Assembly (NCBI RefSeq): GCF_900327275.1
Contig: NZ_LS398548.1
Span: forward strand, 62,001-126,000
DNA: 64,000 bases
From: Orientia tsutsugamushi
Lineage (GTDB): Bacteria > Pseudomonadota > Alphaproteobacteria > Rickettsiales > Rickettsiaceae
Reading direction: 5' to 3'
Shown here: positions 9,279 through 19,945 of the stretch, piece after piece
Layout of the letters: every line of letters begins with the position of its first letter
How positions within the stretch are numbered: the stretch's first letter is position 1
The notes under the pieces: model-generated
What the model was told of the DNA's origin: nothing
The model's database searches: none
Seen by the model: only the letters and a program-made list of their open reading frames with translations
Program-made: the position numbers and the translations under genes

Positions 9279-10969
9279 AGCAACTTATAGTACTAGTTTT
9301 GACAATATTGAACATCAATTGTTGTTTAGCTTCAATGCAGAATGACTATAATGAAGCTAAAAACTATAATGTAAATCTTGGAAATTCTTCAAATACACAA
9401 GAATTATTTCATCAAGGTAGTAATGTCAATTATCCTAATAATGATGAGGATTTAACCTACCATGGCCGTAATCAGCTTGGTACAGAAAGTGGGGCAATGT
9501 TATTTCAAGCTGAAAACAGTAAAAACAATGCCTTAACTCAACATAATATCAACGATCAAAATTATATGATAGCTAATTCAATGAGAATTGAATCTGATCC
9601 TTTAAGTACCCTTGATAGCAGTAACTTCGTAACTCAGACAAGTACAACTAATACTGAAATTATTCAAAGTTGTACTGAAGGCAGTAAGTTCAATATTGAA
9701 CTTACTCGAGAATTAAACGTTGAGTGCAGATTAGAGAATGTATGGCTTCCATGGCAAACCCGGCAAATGGAATTTGCAACAGAAGAAATAAAGGAGAATC
9801 ATAGTAATTGGCTTAATAGTCGTAGCGATGTCTATGATGATGAATCAGGTGCGCAAATATACTGCCTAGCAGATGATCCCGAAGCAATTGTAAAACAAAT
9901 GAAATTGGCTATTGCTAATAGGCTTGGTGTATCTATACATCATATTGGTAGAAATTTTTTATTACATGAAATAAATGAAATATGTACACTTCGCTATGAC
10001 TACAGAGATAAGACTCAAGAACTAAGGGAAGTAGCAGAATATTGGAAAGTTTTAAACCCTGAACTTGAGCAATTAACAGAAAGTAACGAATGCTATGAGG
10101 TCAATAGAATCAACTATGATGGTGGTGATAGAGTATTTTTTGACAAGTTTAAAGTCAATCGTCCATATTGGAAACAAAAGATTGTTTTTTCTTGTACTAG
10201 CGATCCAAAAGATGGTTGCAAACACCTTAAAATTCAAAATTGCGAATTAAAAAATAGCACTTGCCAAAAATCAGTAGCAAATATTTGTTTACTATGGCAG
10301 CACGATTACAGCTGTTCAACTGAGAAGCAAACAATGCTACACTCATCGTTGCGTAATAACTCGATCTTTTGTTTAGGAGGTAATTGTAACACTCCGACTA
10401 TTATACCAAACAGGGATATAGCTAAAGTAGCTCATCTAGCAATGCTAAATCAGATGAGCAAGGACATTAAAACAAATCCCGTTTCTGTATTTTCAGGAAA
10501 ACATCGCAAATGCAAAAAAGATATATTTAGTTTTTTGAATTGCTGTTCTTCAATGACTGGCTGGGGGCGTGATATAGGCTTATCGCAATGTAAATCTAAG
10601 GAACAAGAATTAGCTCTATATAGAAAAAAAGGTTACTGCTACTATATTGGAACCTACTGTTCTTCAAGAATTCCGATATTAGGTATTTGCTTAGCCAGAA
10701 AGTCTACTTATTGCTGCTTTCAGTCGAAACTTGCTAGAATTTTTCAGGAAGAAGCAAGAAAACAGCTAAAAATAGACTTTGGAACACCTGAATGTCCAAA
10801 GTGTAGAGGCCTTACAGTTGAAGAATTACAAAAAGTTGATTTCACTAAAATCAATATGGATGAACTATTTGGCGATATACTCACTAAGGCTCAAAACAGC
10901 ATGAACAAAGACATTATTGCAGGCATCAAAGATAAAGTTCATCGTATGCAACAAAGTCAGTCTAAATGA
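9275..10969 (+). CDS. traN: TraN, mating-pair stabilisation protein
   Basis: The 564-residue product has a signal peptide (MKQLIVLVLTILNINCCLAS), an asparagine-rich N-terminal region and a cysteine-rich C-terminal half with motifs such as IFSFLNCCSSMTGWG, YCYYIGTYCS and STYCCFQSKLARIFQEEARK, all typical of TraN. TraN is an outer-membrane protein that contacts the recipient cell during conjugation. It overlaps trbC before it and traF after it, so it is in the same operon. No break was seen, making it one of the few intact transfer genes here. F TraN is 602 residues. Confidence 0.9.
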   Translation: MKQLIVLVLTILNINCCLASMQNDYNEAKNYNVNLGNSSNTQELFHQGSNVNYPNNDEDLTYHGRNQLGTESGAMLFQAENSKNNALTQHNINDQNYMIANSMRIESDPLSTLDSSNFVTQTSTTNTEIIQSCTEGSKFNIELTRELNVECRLENVWLPWQTRQMEFATEEIKENHSNWLNSRSDVYDDESGAQIYCLADDPEAIVKQMKLAIANRLGVSIHHIGRNFLLHEINEICTLRYDYRDKTQELREVAEYWKVLNPELEQLTESNECYEVNRINYDGGDRVFFDKFKVNRPYWKQKIVFSCTSDPKDGCKHLKIQNCELKNSTCQKSVANICLLWQHDYSCSTEKQTMLHSSLRNNSIFCLGGNCNTPTIIPNRDIAKVAHLAMLNQMSKDIKTNPVSVFSGKHRKCKKDIFSFLNCCSSMTGWGRDIGLSQCKSKEQELALYRKKGYCYYIGTYCSSRIPILGICLARKSTYCCFQSKLARIFQEEARKQLKIDFGTPECPKCRGLTVEELQKVDFTKINMDELFGDILTKAQNSMNKDIIAGIKDKVHRMQQSQSK

Positions 10970-11663
10970 GCAGATTATTAATGTTTATGATATTAATTAG
11001 TCATTTATCCACTGTTGATGCTTCACCAACAGGATTTCTATGGTACAATGATAAACATGATCATGAGCTTACTGAATCTACTTCTAAGTTGATAAGTAAT
11101 GCTCATGATCATAGAATCGAGGAATTAAAGGAGCAATTTAATCGAGCTCAGCGTATAGCGCTTGATAATCCAACGCTCGAAAATGTGATTACAGCACAAA
11201 GATTGCATAAGCAAATCATGGAGAAGGCGCATAAGTTTGCTACTATGTGGCAACAGCTACTTTACTTGATTATCAACTGATTAATGCTCATGAGCCAGCT
11301 AATAGCTTACATAGAAAGCTATATCAAGAAAAATCAGAGCAGAAAAACGACTCAAAACTCAAAAACATTGCTAAAAACTGGGACTTGATTCTGCAAGTTA
11401 AACAAGATTGCTTGCTCTGTAAGGCCTTTATGCCTATTGTTCAGAGCTTTGCTAATAAATATGCATTTCAGTTGCTAGCTGTCAGTAAGAATAATGAGTT
11501 GCTTAATAAACTAAATCCTAAGCATATTGTACCTGTGTTATACCTAGTAGCTAGCGATGGTAAAAAAATATATGCAGTAGCTAGAGGCATAATCTCTGAG
11601 AATAAAATTATCGACAATATTCTAGCAATCGATAGATATTATCATAAGTTGGAGACTAGATGA
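10966..11663 (+). pseudogene. traF: TraF, split by a one-base frameshift
   Basis: The first frame (10966-11280) has a signal peptide (MSRLLMFMILISHLSTVDAS) and the TraF entry motif GFLWYNDK. It runs through MEKAHKFATMWQQ and then ends out of frame. The rest reads in the next frame from about 11247: ATLLDYQLINAHEPANSLH, then the thioredoxin-like part with a CLLC cysteine pair and HIVPVLYLVASDG. Loss of one base at CAACAGCTACT explains the break. TraF is a periplasmic thioredoxin-fold protein of the pilus assembly complex. ATGA overlaps on both sides place it in the operon. Confidence 0.85.
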
Positions 11664-12962
11664 GCATCAGAATTAGAGTTTATGTTATTGCAGCATTATT
11701 TTCGCTACAAGCTCCAGTATCACTGGCTTGGAATATCGAAAACGTATTTCAAGGAATGAGTGTTAATGTTACTAGATCTGGATCATATCAGAATCAAGCG
11801 GCTGGATATTATGCGGCTGGCGGATTATCTGCCAGAACAAGCCAAACATCCTTTCAGCCATTTGCTATAACTCCACCATCTTTAAACATGAGCTGTAGCG
11901 GTATTGACGCCTATCTTGGTAGTTTCTCTGTTATTTCTGGAGAAGAATTAGTTCAACTAATGAAGAATATTGGTTCTCAAGCTAAAGTTTATGCATTTTC
12001 ATTAGGATTAAAAACATTTGCTCCACAGATTGAGAACGCTCTCAAGGACTTACGTAATCTAGCAATGGAGATGAATCAATTTGCTAAGGGAGATTGCGAA
12101 TTAACAAAAGCATTATTTGCTACAGCTTTACCAAGAAACTGGGCTATGAGAGAAGCTGTTTGCCGTGATATACAGTCACAAAGCGGGTTTGATTATTTTG
12201 CAGCTGGTAAAAAATGTCGTAATGATTTAGCTCAAAAACAAGCTCTGCGACAAGCACAAAATAAGGATTCAGAGTTAATGCTAGATGATTATAACATCTT
12301 CACTAAAGCAGCAGCAAAGGTTGGAATACCATCAAATATGCATGATTCAATCATGTCTATGACTGGCACTATCGTGGTTACAAACAATAATGTACACTTT
12401 TATGACTCCTTAGCTCAGGACGAAAAAAGTTGGATTAGTCATTTAAAAGGCGGAGAATCAGCCTCGATTTACAGCTGTGATAGTGTCATTTGCTTGCATT
12501 CAACGCTTGCAACGAAATATCACAATATCACCAGAGAAATCTTATGCAGGTAAAGCTAAACAACAATTGACTAATCTAAAAATTAAGTTTGATAAGAATT
12601 CTGAATTCATTGACTCTGAAATAGCCTTTTTATCTTCGATTGGAGATATATTTCCGATTTATGATTATATTACATTAGAAGCTATTTCTGGAGTCACAAT
12701 TTTAGATAGCTCATCAGAATTAATAGCTAGCTATACATTAGTTCAGCATTTGAAGGAAGTAATCACCGAAATACGTAGAGCCGTTACTTCACTAGGTGCT
12801 AAGCAAGTTTCGAATGAACATTTAGAAAGATATTTGAAGGAATTGAATCGGGTACAACTTTTTGCAAATGAGAAATGGACTAGCCTACAAACAGATGCAA
12901 GTCGAATAGATAAAAGGGCTAGATTAATAGAGCAGCATTTAATAGCGAAGGAGAAAAGTTAA
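11660..12962 (+). pseudogene. traH: TraH, split by a frameshift
   Basis: Frame one (11660-12553) begins with a signal peptide and the TraH signatures NIENVFQGMSVNVT, GGLSARTSQTSFQPFAITPP and SCSGIDAYLGSFSVISGEEL. Near 12500 the frame changes: ICLHSTL should continue as QRNITISPEKSY, which is in the second frame (12477-12962). That frame ends with a coiled-coil-like region. A single-base change in CAACGCTTGCAACG accounts for this. Together the two parts are about 433 residues, close to the 458 of F TraH, a periplasmic pilus assembly and mating-pair protein. The stop is followed at once by traG. Confidence 0.85.
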
Positions 12963-14858
12963 TGGATTACGTAATATACACATTTGGTGGTGGAGATCTG
13001 TTATGGCATGTGTTTAACGGCATAGGCAGAGTCTTTGCTTCAAATAGCGAATACTTCACTCCAGTAGGACACTTAGCCTTGACTATTGGTGGCATATGGG
13101 CTGCTACTAGGGCTATTTTTAGAGGAAATATCGGCATCTTTGCTATGGAGTGGTTCTTTCCATCGATATTTATTTTTACGCTGTTATTTGCCCCCAAAGC
13201 TACTGTTTGGCTGAAGGATGAGGTATCAATGAGTGCACCAGTAAAAGTTGATAATATTCCGATAGGTATTGCAATGTTTGCTTCTCTTTCATCGCAAACG
13301 AGTTACTTTGTGTCCAAAATGTTGGAAAATCATCTTTTACCGGCTTATGAAGGACTATCAAGCAGAAAAACTGGTATTATGTTTGGAGCAAAGGCTGTAG
13401 CTAAGATTCGAGATGTGCAAATACATGATCCAGTAACTTTAACTAATACTAAGGAATTTCTTAGACAATGCTTTATGAAGCCTTACATCATAGGTAATAT
13501 TCTAGGCAAAAAAGCAGCTGCTCAACAAACTAATGACATTATAGGATTTATCGAGCAGAATATACCTAATAATTTCGGTATTTATTATCGTGAGCCTAGT
13601 AATTTAGGTATTAGTTTCAAGACATGCAGACAAGCTACTCCATTGATTAAAGCAGCAATTCATAAAGAATTAAATGAAGGGCTTCTAACAAAGTTCGCAG
13701 CAGCGATTGGAGTTCAATCTGATCAGTCAAGCATGTTAAGTCAAAGACTAAAAGTCATGACTGGCGACACACTAAAATATTTACAGAGAGAGCAACAAGA
13801 CATTCATGAATGGATGAAGCAAGCTATGCTACTTAATGCTAATCGTGAGTCATATGATGACTGGCGTGAGAAGTTTTCATTATCACGAATTTATCCTAAT
13901 CTGGTGAGTATGCATGCAATCAGAGGGCTATTTCAAAAATCATTTTCGTATCTAGTCGCTGGGGAAATGGCTGCTCACATGATGCCTATTTTACAATCTG
14001 TTTTTTTTGCATTAGTAGTTTCAATGATCTTTATTGTATTTCCAATGGGCTTACTGCCTGGTGGTTACAACATACTCAAAACATGGATTCTATTAATAAT
14101 ATGGGTCAGCAGCTGGCCAGTATTTTTTACAATAATCCATTGTCTAGGAATGATCAGCTTATCCAGTAAATCTGGAGCTTTCGGTAGTGATTATGGTCTG
14201 AATATGCTATCGCAAGGAAGCTTTGCAGAGATGATTTTATATAGCTATGCGACGTTTCAAATGCTTGCATCATCAATACCAATGCTTTCTTGGTCAGTGA
14301 TAAAAGCTTGCGCTCATGCTACAGCTAACTTAGCCAGCCAGTTCTCTCCTATACAAGTTGCTAGCAGCTTAGGAAGTAATATAGTCGACAATAACTTGAG
14401 TATGGATAATTACAGCATAGGCAATAGAACTATTTCTCAACAAAACCTAGCTCCTTCATTACATATGGCTGCTATTATCAATGATGGTAGTATAAAAGTC
14501 ACTACAACGGATGATGGTCGACAAATTATAAATAAAAACGTAGATTTATTATTAGATAACTACCGCTCTTCTGCACTGCTACAATCTGGATATCAAAACC
14601 AGTTTATCCGTTCACAGAGCAATCTTGATTCACTGACAAAAAAAAGAGTCCAATCTTATTTCAACAGGAAACTCCATTACCATGGAAATAGCCGACAGGA
14701 TAACTCATGATGAAGCTCTGTATATAGGTCTAACTGAGAGTGAATACCAAGCTCTGCAGAAGGTTGGTTCTAGTAGCATTGCTACTACTGAGTATACAGG
14801 TACTAGCCACAGTAAAAGTAGTAGTACTAGTACTAGTGCTGGAGGTGGGGTGTGGTGA
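12962..14858 (+). pseudogene. traG: TraG, mating-pair protein with a poly-A frameshift near the end
   Basis: The frame starts MDYVIYTFGGGDLLWHVFNG. Its multi-pass membrane region near residues 340-405 (FFALVVSMIFIVFPMGLLPG; LIIWVSSWPVFFTIIH) is typical of the TraG N-terminal domain. It stops at 14710 after an eight-A run at 14638-14645. With seven A it would continue as KKESNLISTGNSITME and then HDEALYIGLTESEYQAL, ending in a Ser/Thr-rich tail at 14858. Even repaired, it is about 630 residues, shorter than the 938 of F TraG, so the C-terminal periplasmic part is reduced. TraG acts in pilus assembly and mating-pair stabilisation. Confidence 0.85.
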
Positions 14859-14892
14859 TTTAATACTAAATATCATTGCAGAACATGAAACA

Positions 14893-14979
14893 ATGTTAAA
14901 AAGGTTAACAGAATTGAAGAATTTTACTGGAGTAAAAGAGTATGAGCAAAAACTACAGATATTGAAAAAATACTCTTGA
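14893..14979 (+). CDS. Possible short coiled-coil peptide between traG and traD
   Basis: A 28-codon frame (MLKRLTELKNFTGVKEYEQK and eight more residues) ends five bases before the traD start. Its open frame extends upstream as LILNIIAEHET. It is charged and helical but not recognised, and may be a relic of a small RAGE gene. Confidence 0.3.
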   Translation: MLKRLTELKNFTGVKEYEQKLQILKKYS

Positions 14980-14984
14980 GATAG

Positions 14985-16739
14985 ATGAATTTTCAGAATC
15001 AAGGAAATTTCACCAGAGGCTCGCAGTTATTTGCCCATAAGTTAAGAATGTTTGGGCAAGGTAGTACCAACGTTTTTATAATTGGATTAGGATTATCGAT
15101 ATTCTGGATTATATGTCGATTATATCAAAAAGTTTTTCTGAGCAGCTTGTATTATTTTGCAATTGAAAGATATGTGCAGCTTAAGCTAGCAATTGGTGAG
15201 CATTTTTATGATATCGATCAAATAGGCATTAAGTTTTATAGTTTAAGGTTTAAAAAATGGATGCACCTCAATGCTCAAGACTTTTTGCATGAGTTTTATA
15301 CAAGCCAACATGGATTTAAAATACAGCAATTATTGGAATTCTTAATTAATTCAGCATTGTTAGAAGGATTAATTGTTTTTGCTATTGGTGTGATAATCTC
15401 AATTGTTTTCTTTACAGCTCAAGGTAAAAAAACGATTATTAAGGCCAAAATTAGAGGTGCTGATTTTGTAGGATACAAATGCTTAGCCAAAATGCTAAAA
15501 AGAGCTAAAAAGGCCTCTAAAATCCGTTTTGGAGGCTTACCATTAGTAAAGAATAGTGAAAGATTACACATTCTGATTACTGGAACAACAGGTACCGGTA
15601 AAACTAATATGCTTAACGAACTGCTACCACAAATTCGATTACATAAGGATCGAGCAATAATTGTAGACACAACTGGAACTTTTATTGATAGATTTTTTGA
15701 CTCTAAATGTGATAAACTGCTTAATCCTTTTGAAAAAAATAGTGAACAATGGTTGCCTTGGAATGATTGTTTTGAAGCAGCTGATTTTCATGATATAGCG
15801 AGTAGTTTTAGTAATTATACTCCTAAACTTGATGACTTTTTTGCTAAAAATGCTGAATTAGTCTTGTCTGAAGCATTGAAGCTATATAAGGATGATAAAG
15901 ATATCATAAAACTAATTCATACAATCATTTACTCTGATAATAGACAATTTGCAAAAGCTTTTAGAAACACAGCTGTATCAGGTATTATAAGCGAAAGCGC
16001 GCTCGAAACTTCTGCAGGAATTCAATCTACTCTTGGAAAGAATATTACTTCGCTACAATATTTAAAGCCTGGAGGTAGTTTTAGCATCAAGGAATGGTTT
16101 AGTAACTCAAATGAAACTGGCTGGCTATTTATCACAGCTAACCCAAATCAAAGAGCTACTTTATGCCCACTTATTTCAGCTTGGATAAGCATAGCTATCA
16201 AGGCTTTGATGTGTAGAAATCCTAATCATGATAACAAAAACATGTGGTTTATACTTGATGAACTGCCAGCTCTACAAAAAGTTTCGTTTTTACCAGTTGC
16301 TTTGGCTGAAAGTAGAAAGTATGGAGGCTGCTTTGTTGCTGGATTGCAGAACATTCATCAATTAGAAGCAATATATGGGGCTGCTGAATGTGATTCTATG
16401 CTGGATTTGTTTAATAGTAAATTTATTTTTCGAGTTAGCGATCAGGTTACAGCTTATAAGTCAGCATTAACACTAGGTGAACAAGAAATTATTGAAACTC
16501 AAGAGAACTTGTCATATGGATCAAATACTATGCGAGATGGGGTAAATATGAATAATGTTGAGCGTAAAAAGATTTTAGTTATGCCATCTGAAATTATGAA
16601 CCTACCAGACCTTACATGTTATGTAAAGCTTGCCGGTAACTTTCCTATCACAAAACTAACTATGCAGCTACAAAACTTAAATACAGCTTTTGTTTGTGAA
16701 TATAAATTGCTCAAAAAACTTAAGTTAGTAGAGTATTAA
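14985..16739 (+). CDS. traD: TraD, type-IV coupling ATPase
   Basis: The 584-residue product has two N-terminal membrane segments (near 30-50 and 125-145) and then a coupling-protein ATPase domain. Walker A is GTTGTGKT at residues 200-207 and Walker B is MWFILDELPAL near 420. AESRKYGGCFVAGLQNIHQL is the sensor region of the VirD4/TraD family. It brings the relaxase-DNA complex to the transfer channel. No break was seen, but F TraD is 717 residues, and the C-terminal tail contacting TraM is absent, as expected for this element type. The stop codon lies inside a strong hairpin shared with the convergent Rpn gene. A short traD relic is at 33325-33561. Confidence 0.9.
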   Translation: MNFQNQGNFTRGSQLFAHKLRMFGQGSTNVFIIGLGLSIFWIICRLYQKVFLSSLYYFAIERYVQLKLAIGEHFYDIDQIGIKFYSLRFKKWMHLNAQDFLHEFYTSQHGFKIQQLLEFLINSALLEGLIVFAIGVIISIVFFTAQGKKTIIKAKIRGADFVGYKCLAKMLKRAKKASKIRFGGLPLVKNSERLHILITGTTGTGKTNMLNELLPQIRLHKDRAIIVDTTGTFIDRFFDSKCDKLLNPFEKNSEQWLPWNDCFEAADFHDIASSFSNYTPKLDDFFAKNAELVLSEALKLYKDDKDIIKLIHTIIYSDNRQFAKAFRNTAVSGIISESALETSAGIQSTLGKNITSLQYLKPGGSFSIKEWFSNSNETGWLFITANPNQRATLCPLISAWISIAIKALMCRNPNHDNKNMWFILDELPALQKVSFLPVALAESRKYGGCFVAGLQNIHQLEAIYGAAECDSMLDLFNSKFIFRVSDQVTAYKSALTLGEQEIIETQENLSYGSNTMRDGVNMNNVERKKILVMPSEIMNLPDLTCYVKLAGNFPITKLTMQLQNLNTAFVCEYKLLKKLKLVEY

Positions 16740-16759
16740 TTCGAAAAATTAATACTCTA
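16729..16759. terminator. Bidirectional terminator-like hairpin between traD and rpn
   Basis: A 13-base perfect stem TAGAGTATTAATT, loop CGAAA and its complement span the ends of both convergent genes. A T-rich tract follows on the plus side (GTTATTTTTT). The last codons of both proteins, each ending in Glu-Tyr, are encoded by the two arms. Confidence 0.8.
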
Positions 16760-17768
16760 TGTTATTTTTTAAATTAATCACTTCTTCTTTTGACAATCCG
16801 GTATTTTCAGAAATAAATTCAACTGAAAAGCCAGCTTTTAATAAGTTCCTTGCAAGCTCTTGTTTAGCCTTTACTTCACCAATCTCTATGCCTTCAGCTC
16901 TGCCTTCAGCTCTGCCTTCAGCTCTGCCTTTAGCTATGCCTTTAATCTCACCAATCTCTATACCTTCAGCTCTGCCTTTAGTTTCACCAATCTCTATACC
17001 TTCATCAATATATTTTGCAGCAATAGTTCTCATAATATTACTTTTTTCTTCTTCAGATAAATACTTAGCCAGAACCTGCTCTAATTCTGGTTGCTGACTC
17101 TCTAGTAATTTAGTATCAGTATACCATAAAAATGATCTTAGGTAAATATAGCCTTTTTCTTTATCAAGTATTAAAACATGTTTGAACTTTATTAGAAACT
17201 CTTCCCAAAGCTTTAACATATCTCGTTGATGAATGTGCTTTAGCATATATTCGAGCATTCCGATATGCTTTTTCCTAACAATTTCATCATTCGACATACT
17301 TTGTAAATCGACTAATTGATAGTCAGAGGTCATTAATTGCTTAGCTATCATTGAATCGGTAAATAAATCCCACAAATTCCTAGGTGCGTTGTAGACTTCT
17401 TTGCCGTTGTAGATCACTAAATTATACACTAATGGTAATTTAGTTTTTTCTTTCTTATGCCTTTCGCACAATAACAATGTGTATCTCCATAACCGCAGAG
17501 CTGTCCAATAATCGACGGTTGATTGAGCTTCAATTAATATATAAATAAAAGCATTGCCATGTTTTTTGGTTGCAACTTTATAGACGATATCACTGTATTT
17601 TTTCTTTAACGATTCTTCTATATAACTCTCTTGCTCTACTTTTATTTGTGATAAATCTATTAAACTCTTGAAATCGCTTGGTAAATAATACTCTAGAAAT
17701 TCTTGTGCAGCAACTGGATCGCTCATGATTGTCTTTGCCAATGAATCATGCTTTAATTTTTTTGTCAT
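16749..17768 (-). CDS. Rpn/YhgA-like PD-(D/E)XK nuclease (recombination-promoting) protein
   Basis: The 339-residue product resembles the YhgA-like putative transposase family (Rpn). The likely catalytic residues are D60 (KYSDIVYKV) and E80/Q82 (FIYILIEAQS), followed by WTALRLWRYTLLL. Residues about 255-305 consist of tandem GRAEGIEIGE-type repeats, a low-complexity region common in this family, and the end is an FISENTGLSKEEVINLK helix pair. Rpn proteins in E. coli are DNA endonucleases. The ATG overlaps the stop of the upstream primase gene (TAATG), suggesting coupled translation. Its insertion seems to have cut off the primase 3' end. Confidence 0.85.
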   Translation of the reverse strand: MTKKLKHDSLAKTIMSDPVAAQEFLEYYLPSDFKSLIDLSQIKVEQESYIEESLKKKYSDIVYKVATKKHGNAFIYILIEAQSTVDYWTALRLWRYTLLLCERHKKEKTKLPLVYNLVIYNGKEVYNAPRNLWDLFTDSMIAKQLMTSDYQLVDLQSMSNDEIVRKKHIGMLEYMLKHIHQRDMLKLWEEFLIKFKHVLILDKEKGYIYLRSFLWYTDTKLLESQQPELEQVLAKYLSEEEKSNIMRTIAAKYIDEGIEIGETKGRAEGIEIGEIKGIAKGRAEGRAEGRAEGIEIGEVKAKQELARNLLKAGFSVEFISENTGLSKEEVINLKNNIEY

Positions 17769-19774
17769 TAGTATAGAGATGACGATTTATTATACAATTC
17801 TTTAACATTTGTAATATCATTTTGTTTTTCTATACTATTATTTTCTGTTTGAGTAAGTTTGGTTGTTTCAACTGCCTTAGTCAGTTTAGTAATTTCAGGT
17901 TCTATAATGTCTCTAATTGACTGCTCTCCACAACTTTGCAACAGATTATTAAAATCACCATTTTCTGGTGGTTTGACTATACAAGTTATCGCTCCCTTCA
18001 TTTCTAACGTTTTTGCAGCTTTAATTACAGTATTATTAGTTATAGGATTTTTGCTATCATTATCTGCTGCAATGATGATTTTTTCACCAGGAAATGGTGA
18101 AAAATTTCTCAAATTCGAAATTCCTGCACTAGCAATGATATTACCTTTAATGCCTGATTGCTGCAAGCTCAATGCTGTTTCAGCGCCTTCTGCTATAATT
18201 GTTATATTAGGGTCATTCGCATTTCGCTTTGCGATTGTTATGAACGATCCTCTGATTTTACCGAAAGATCTTCTGTTAATTGAAATATTCGCCTTATCTC
18301 CTGCCGAATTTAGATATACGGCCTGTACTCCGGTAATTTCTCCTTTTGAATTTCTTGCAAATGCTGTAAATGCTGGATAATTTTCTCTCGTTTGAGTATC
18401 AAACAGTATACTTGCTTTTAAGTCTGAACTTGCAGTGCTTTTGTCAAAAGTAATACCACGATTTTCAAGATACTTTTTTACTATTTCAACTTCTGCGCTT
18501 GGGCTCGTATCTATCTCATAACCATGTATTCTGTTTGATCGTTCATAAAAGTTTTGAACTTTTGCGATTTTAACACTTTCAGATTCTTGAGTGTATTGTT
18601 GAGAATCGTTGTTAGTCGTAGCATATCTGGGATACTGTTGTCTAACGTTAGACATTCCAACCATACTTTTCAAATATTCTATTGCCTCAAAAAAGCCGTA
18701 TCCTCTTTCTCTTCGAGCCAGGGATAATAAATCACCCTTTTGTCCTGTACTAAAGTCATACCATTGTCCAGCGTACTTGCCCTCGGTGGTTACTTGTATT
18801 TTGCCAGTGTCTCCCCAACGTAATTTTCCGTATGTAGATAGGCGCTTATTTGGATCTCCAAGAATATCACGAGCTATAGTGTCAGCTCTATAAGCTATTG
18901 CATCCTTCAATTTTTGTAGGTCTTCCTCGCTATTTGAATAATAATCGTTTTTTCTATAGTTTTGAGCAGATTGATATTGCCTTACTTCATTTGCTTGAAC
19001 ATCATTATTCTCCTCTTTTGAATTGATAGAGTCTGTCTTAGCTGTGCTAAGCTGCTCTATTAGGTTAGCAACATTTTTTGTAGCTTGCACATTGTAGTAC
19101 AGCCGTACTTGCTCTGCATTTCCTATCATGCTTATGTTAGAACTTTCTATGCCTACACCATCATTATGAAGAACATATACATCTTTTTTGACAGCTGTTT
19201 GTGGGTTACAAACTGTTGTAGCATATCCATGTTTAAAGCTTATTTTATTCAAATCAAAGCTTACCTCGTTTCCTGTATCTGTCTTAGCTACAAACTTATT
19301 TTCATCAATTGATACTAGAGTTGCAAATTCACTGTTTTGTATTTGTAAATCCTTATCGTTTGTTTGAAATACAATTCGGTCTCCAGCCATGTAGTTAGCA
19401 TATTTTTTTGATTCGGCTCCTGAAATTAAAATGCTGTATTCTGGACCTTTTAGATCACCATTTTCCTTCATGTAGTTTCTGATGTTTTGATTAATATTTT
19501 CAGCTTCTTTATGGCCAGCAATTATCAAACGATCCTGCAACTCAAATTTACTATTTTTCCAATCATTGATTAATTGGTTTATTGATTCTTTTAGAGTATT
19601 ATCAGCCCTCAAGCTATTATTATCACTAAGTAGCACTATGCCATCAGCGATATCACCATTTATCAACTTTACAGCCACGTTGTGGTTGCAGCTGTTAGCT
19701 TTAGAATTTTCTATATCTGTTTTTGAATTATGAATATTATTGAAATTATTTGAATCATTGATTTTGTCAGTCAT
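17768..19774 (-). CDS. RAGE Toprim primase-like protein with degenerate helicase N-terminus
   Basis: The start is the ATG at 19774, eight bases after a GGTGAGG site; a GTG at 19786 is less likely. Residues 45-230 mirror the C-terminal helicase part of TraA but have lost its motifs (KDVYVLHNDGVGIESS against KDVYVLHNGVSNISSS). A primase-like segment follows (RWGDTGKIQVTTEGKYAGQW, LSLARRERGYGFFEAIEYL), then a Toprim domain with ITIIAEGAETALSLQQSG and KIIIAADNDSK. It probably acts on transferred DNA with TraA. Compared with the relic at 51097-52260, the 3' part, including a second Toprim-like copy, has been lost at the Rpn junction after SSLY. Confidence 0.8.
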   Translation of the reverse strand: MTDKINDSNNFNNIHNSKTDIENSKANSCNHNVAVKLINGDIADGIVLLSDNNSLRADNTLKESINQLINDWKNSKFELQDRLIIAGHKEAENINQNIRNYMKENGDLKGPEYSILISGAESKKYANYMAGDRIVFQTNDKDLQIQNSEFATLVSIDENKFVAKTDTGNEVSFDLNKISFKHGYATTVCNPQTAVKKDVYVLHNDGVGIESSNISMIGNAEQVRLYYNVQATKNVANLIEQLSTAKTDSINSKEENNDVQANEVRQYQSAQNYRKNDYYSNSEEDLQKLKDAIAYRADTIARDILGDPNKRLSTYGKLRWGDTGKIQVTTEGKYAGQWYDFSTGQKGDLLSLARRERGYGFFEAIEYLKSMVGMSNVRQQYPRYATTNNDSQQYTQESESVKIAKVQNFYERSNRIHGYEIDTSPSAEVEIVKKYLENRGITFDKSTASSDLKASILFDTQTRENYPAFTAFARNSKGEITGVQAVYLNSAGDKANISINRRSFGKIRGSFITIAKRNANDPNITIIAEGAETALSLQQSGIKGNIIASAGISNLRNFSPFPGEKIIIAADNDSKNPITNNTVIKAAKTLEMKGAITCIVKPPENGDFNNLLQSCGEQSIRDIIEPEITKLTKAVETTKLTQTENNSIEKQNDITNVKELYNKSSSLY

Positions 19775-19945
19775 ATAAAACCTCACCTTCGCGTCACTAA
19801 ATTGTTTTGCGGTATAAATATTTGCTATTTTTACCGTTTGAATTATAATTTTATTGCTAAGTGATTATTGAGATAGTTTTCGCGTAAGACACAAATCTTA
19901 CAAAAGTTACATAACTTCCAATATTCTCTTAGCGGGGCATAATGC

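Noticed and set aside
14740-14892. Plus-strand hydrophobic frame starting MNTKLCRRLVLVALLLL
   Set aside because: The first part is an alternate frame over the Ser/Thr-rich TraG tail, which is the better coding frame; only the last 28 codons were kept as a weak feature.
16759-17097. Plus-strand low-complexity frames rich in SALPSA
   Set aside because: They are the antisense of the GRAEGIEIGE repeat in the Rpn gene; similar frames at 59579 and 48123 have the same cause.
18609-19312. Plus-strand frames of 75-94 codons
   Set aside because: They are shadows of the Toprim primase-like gene on the minus strand.
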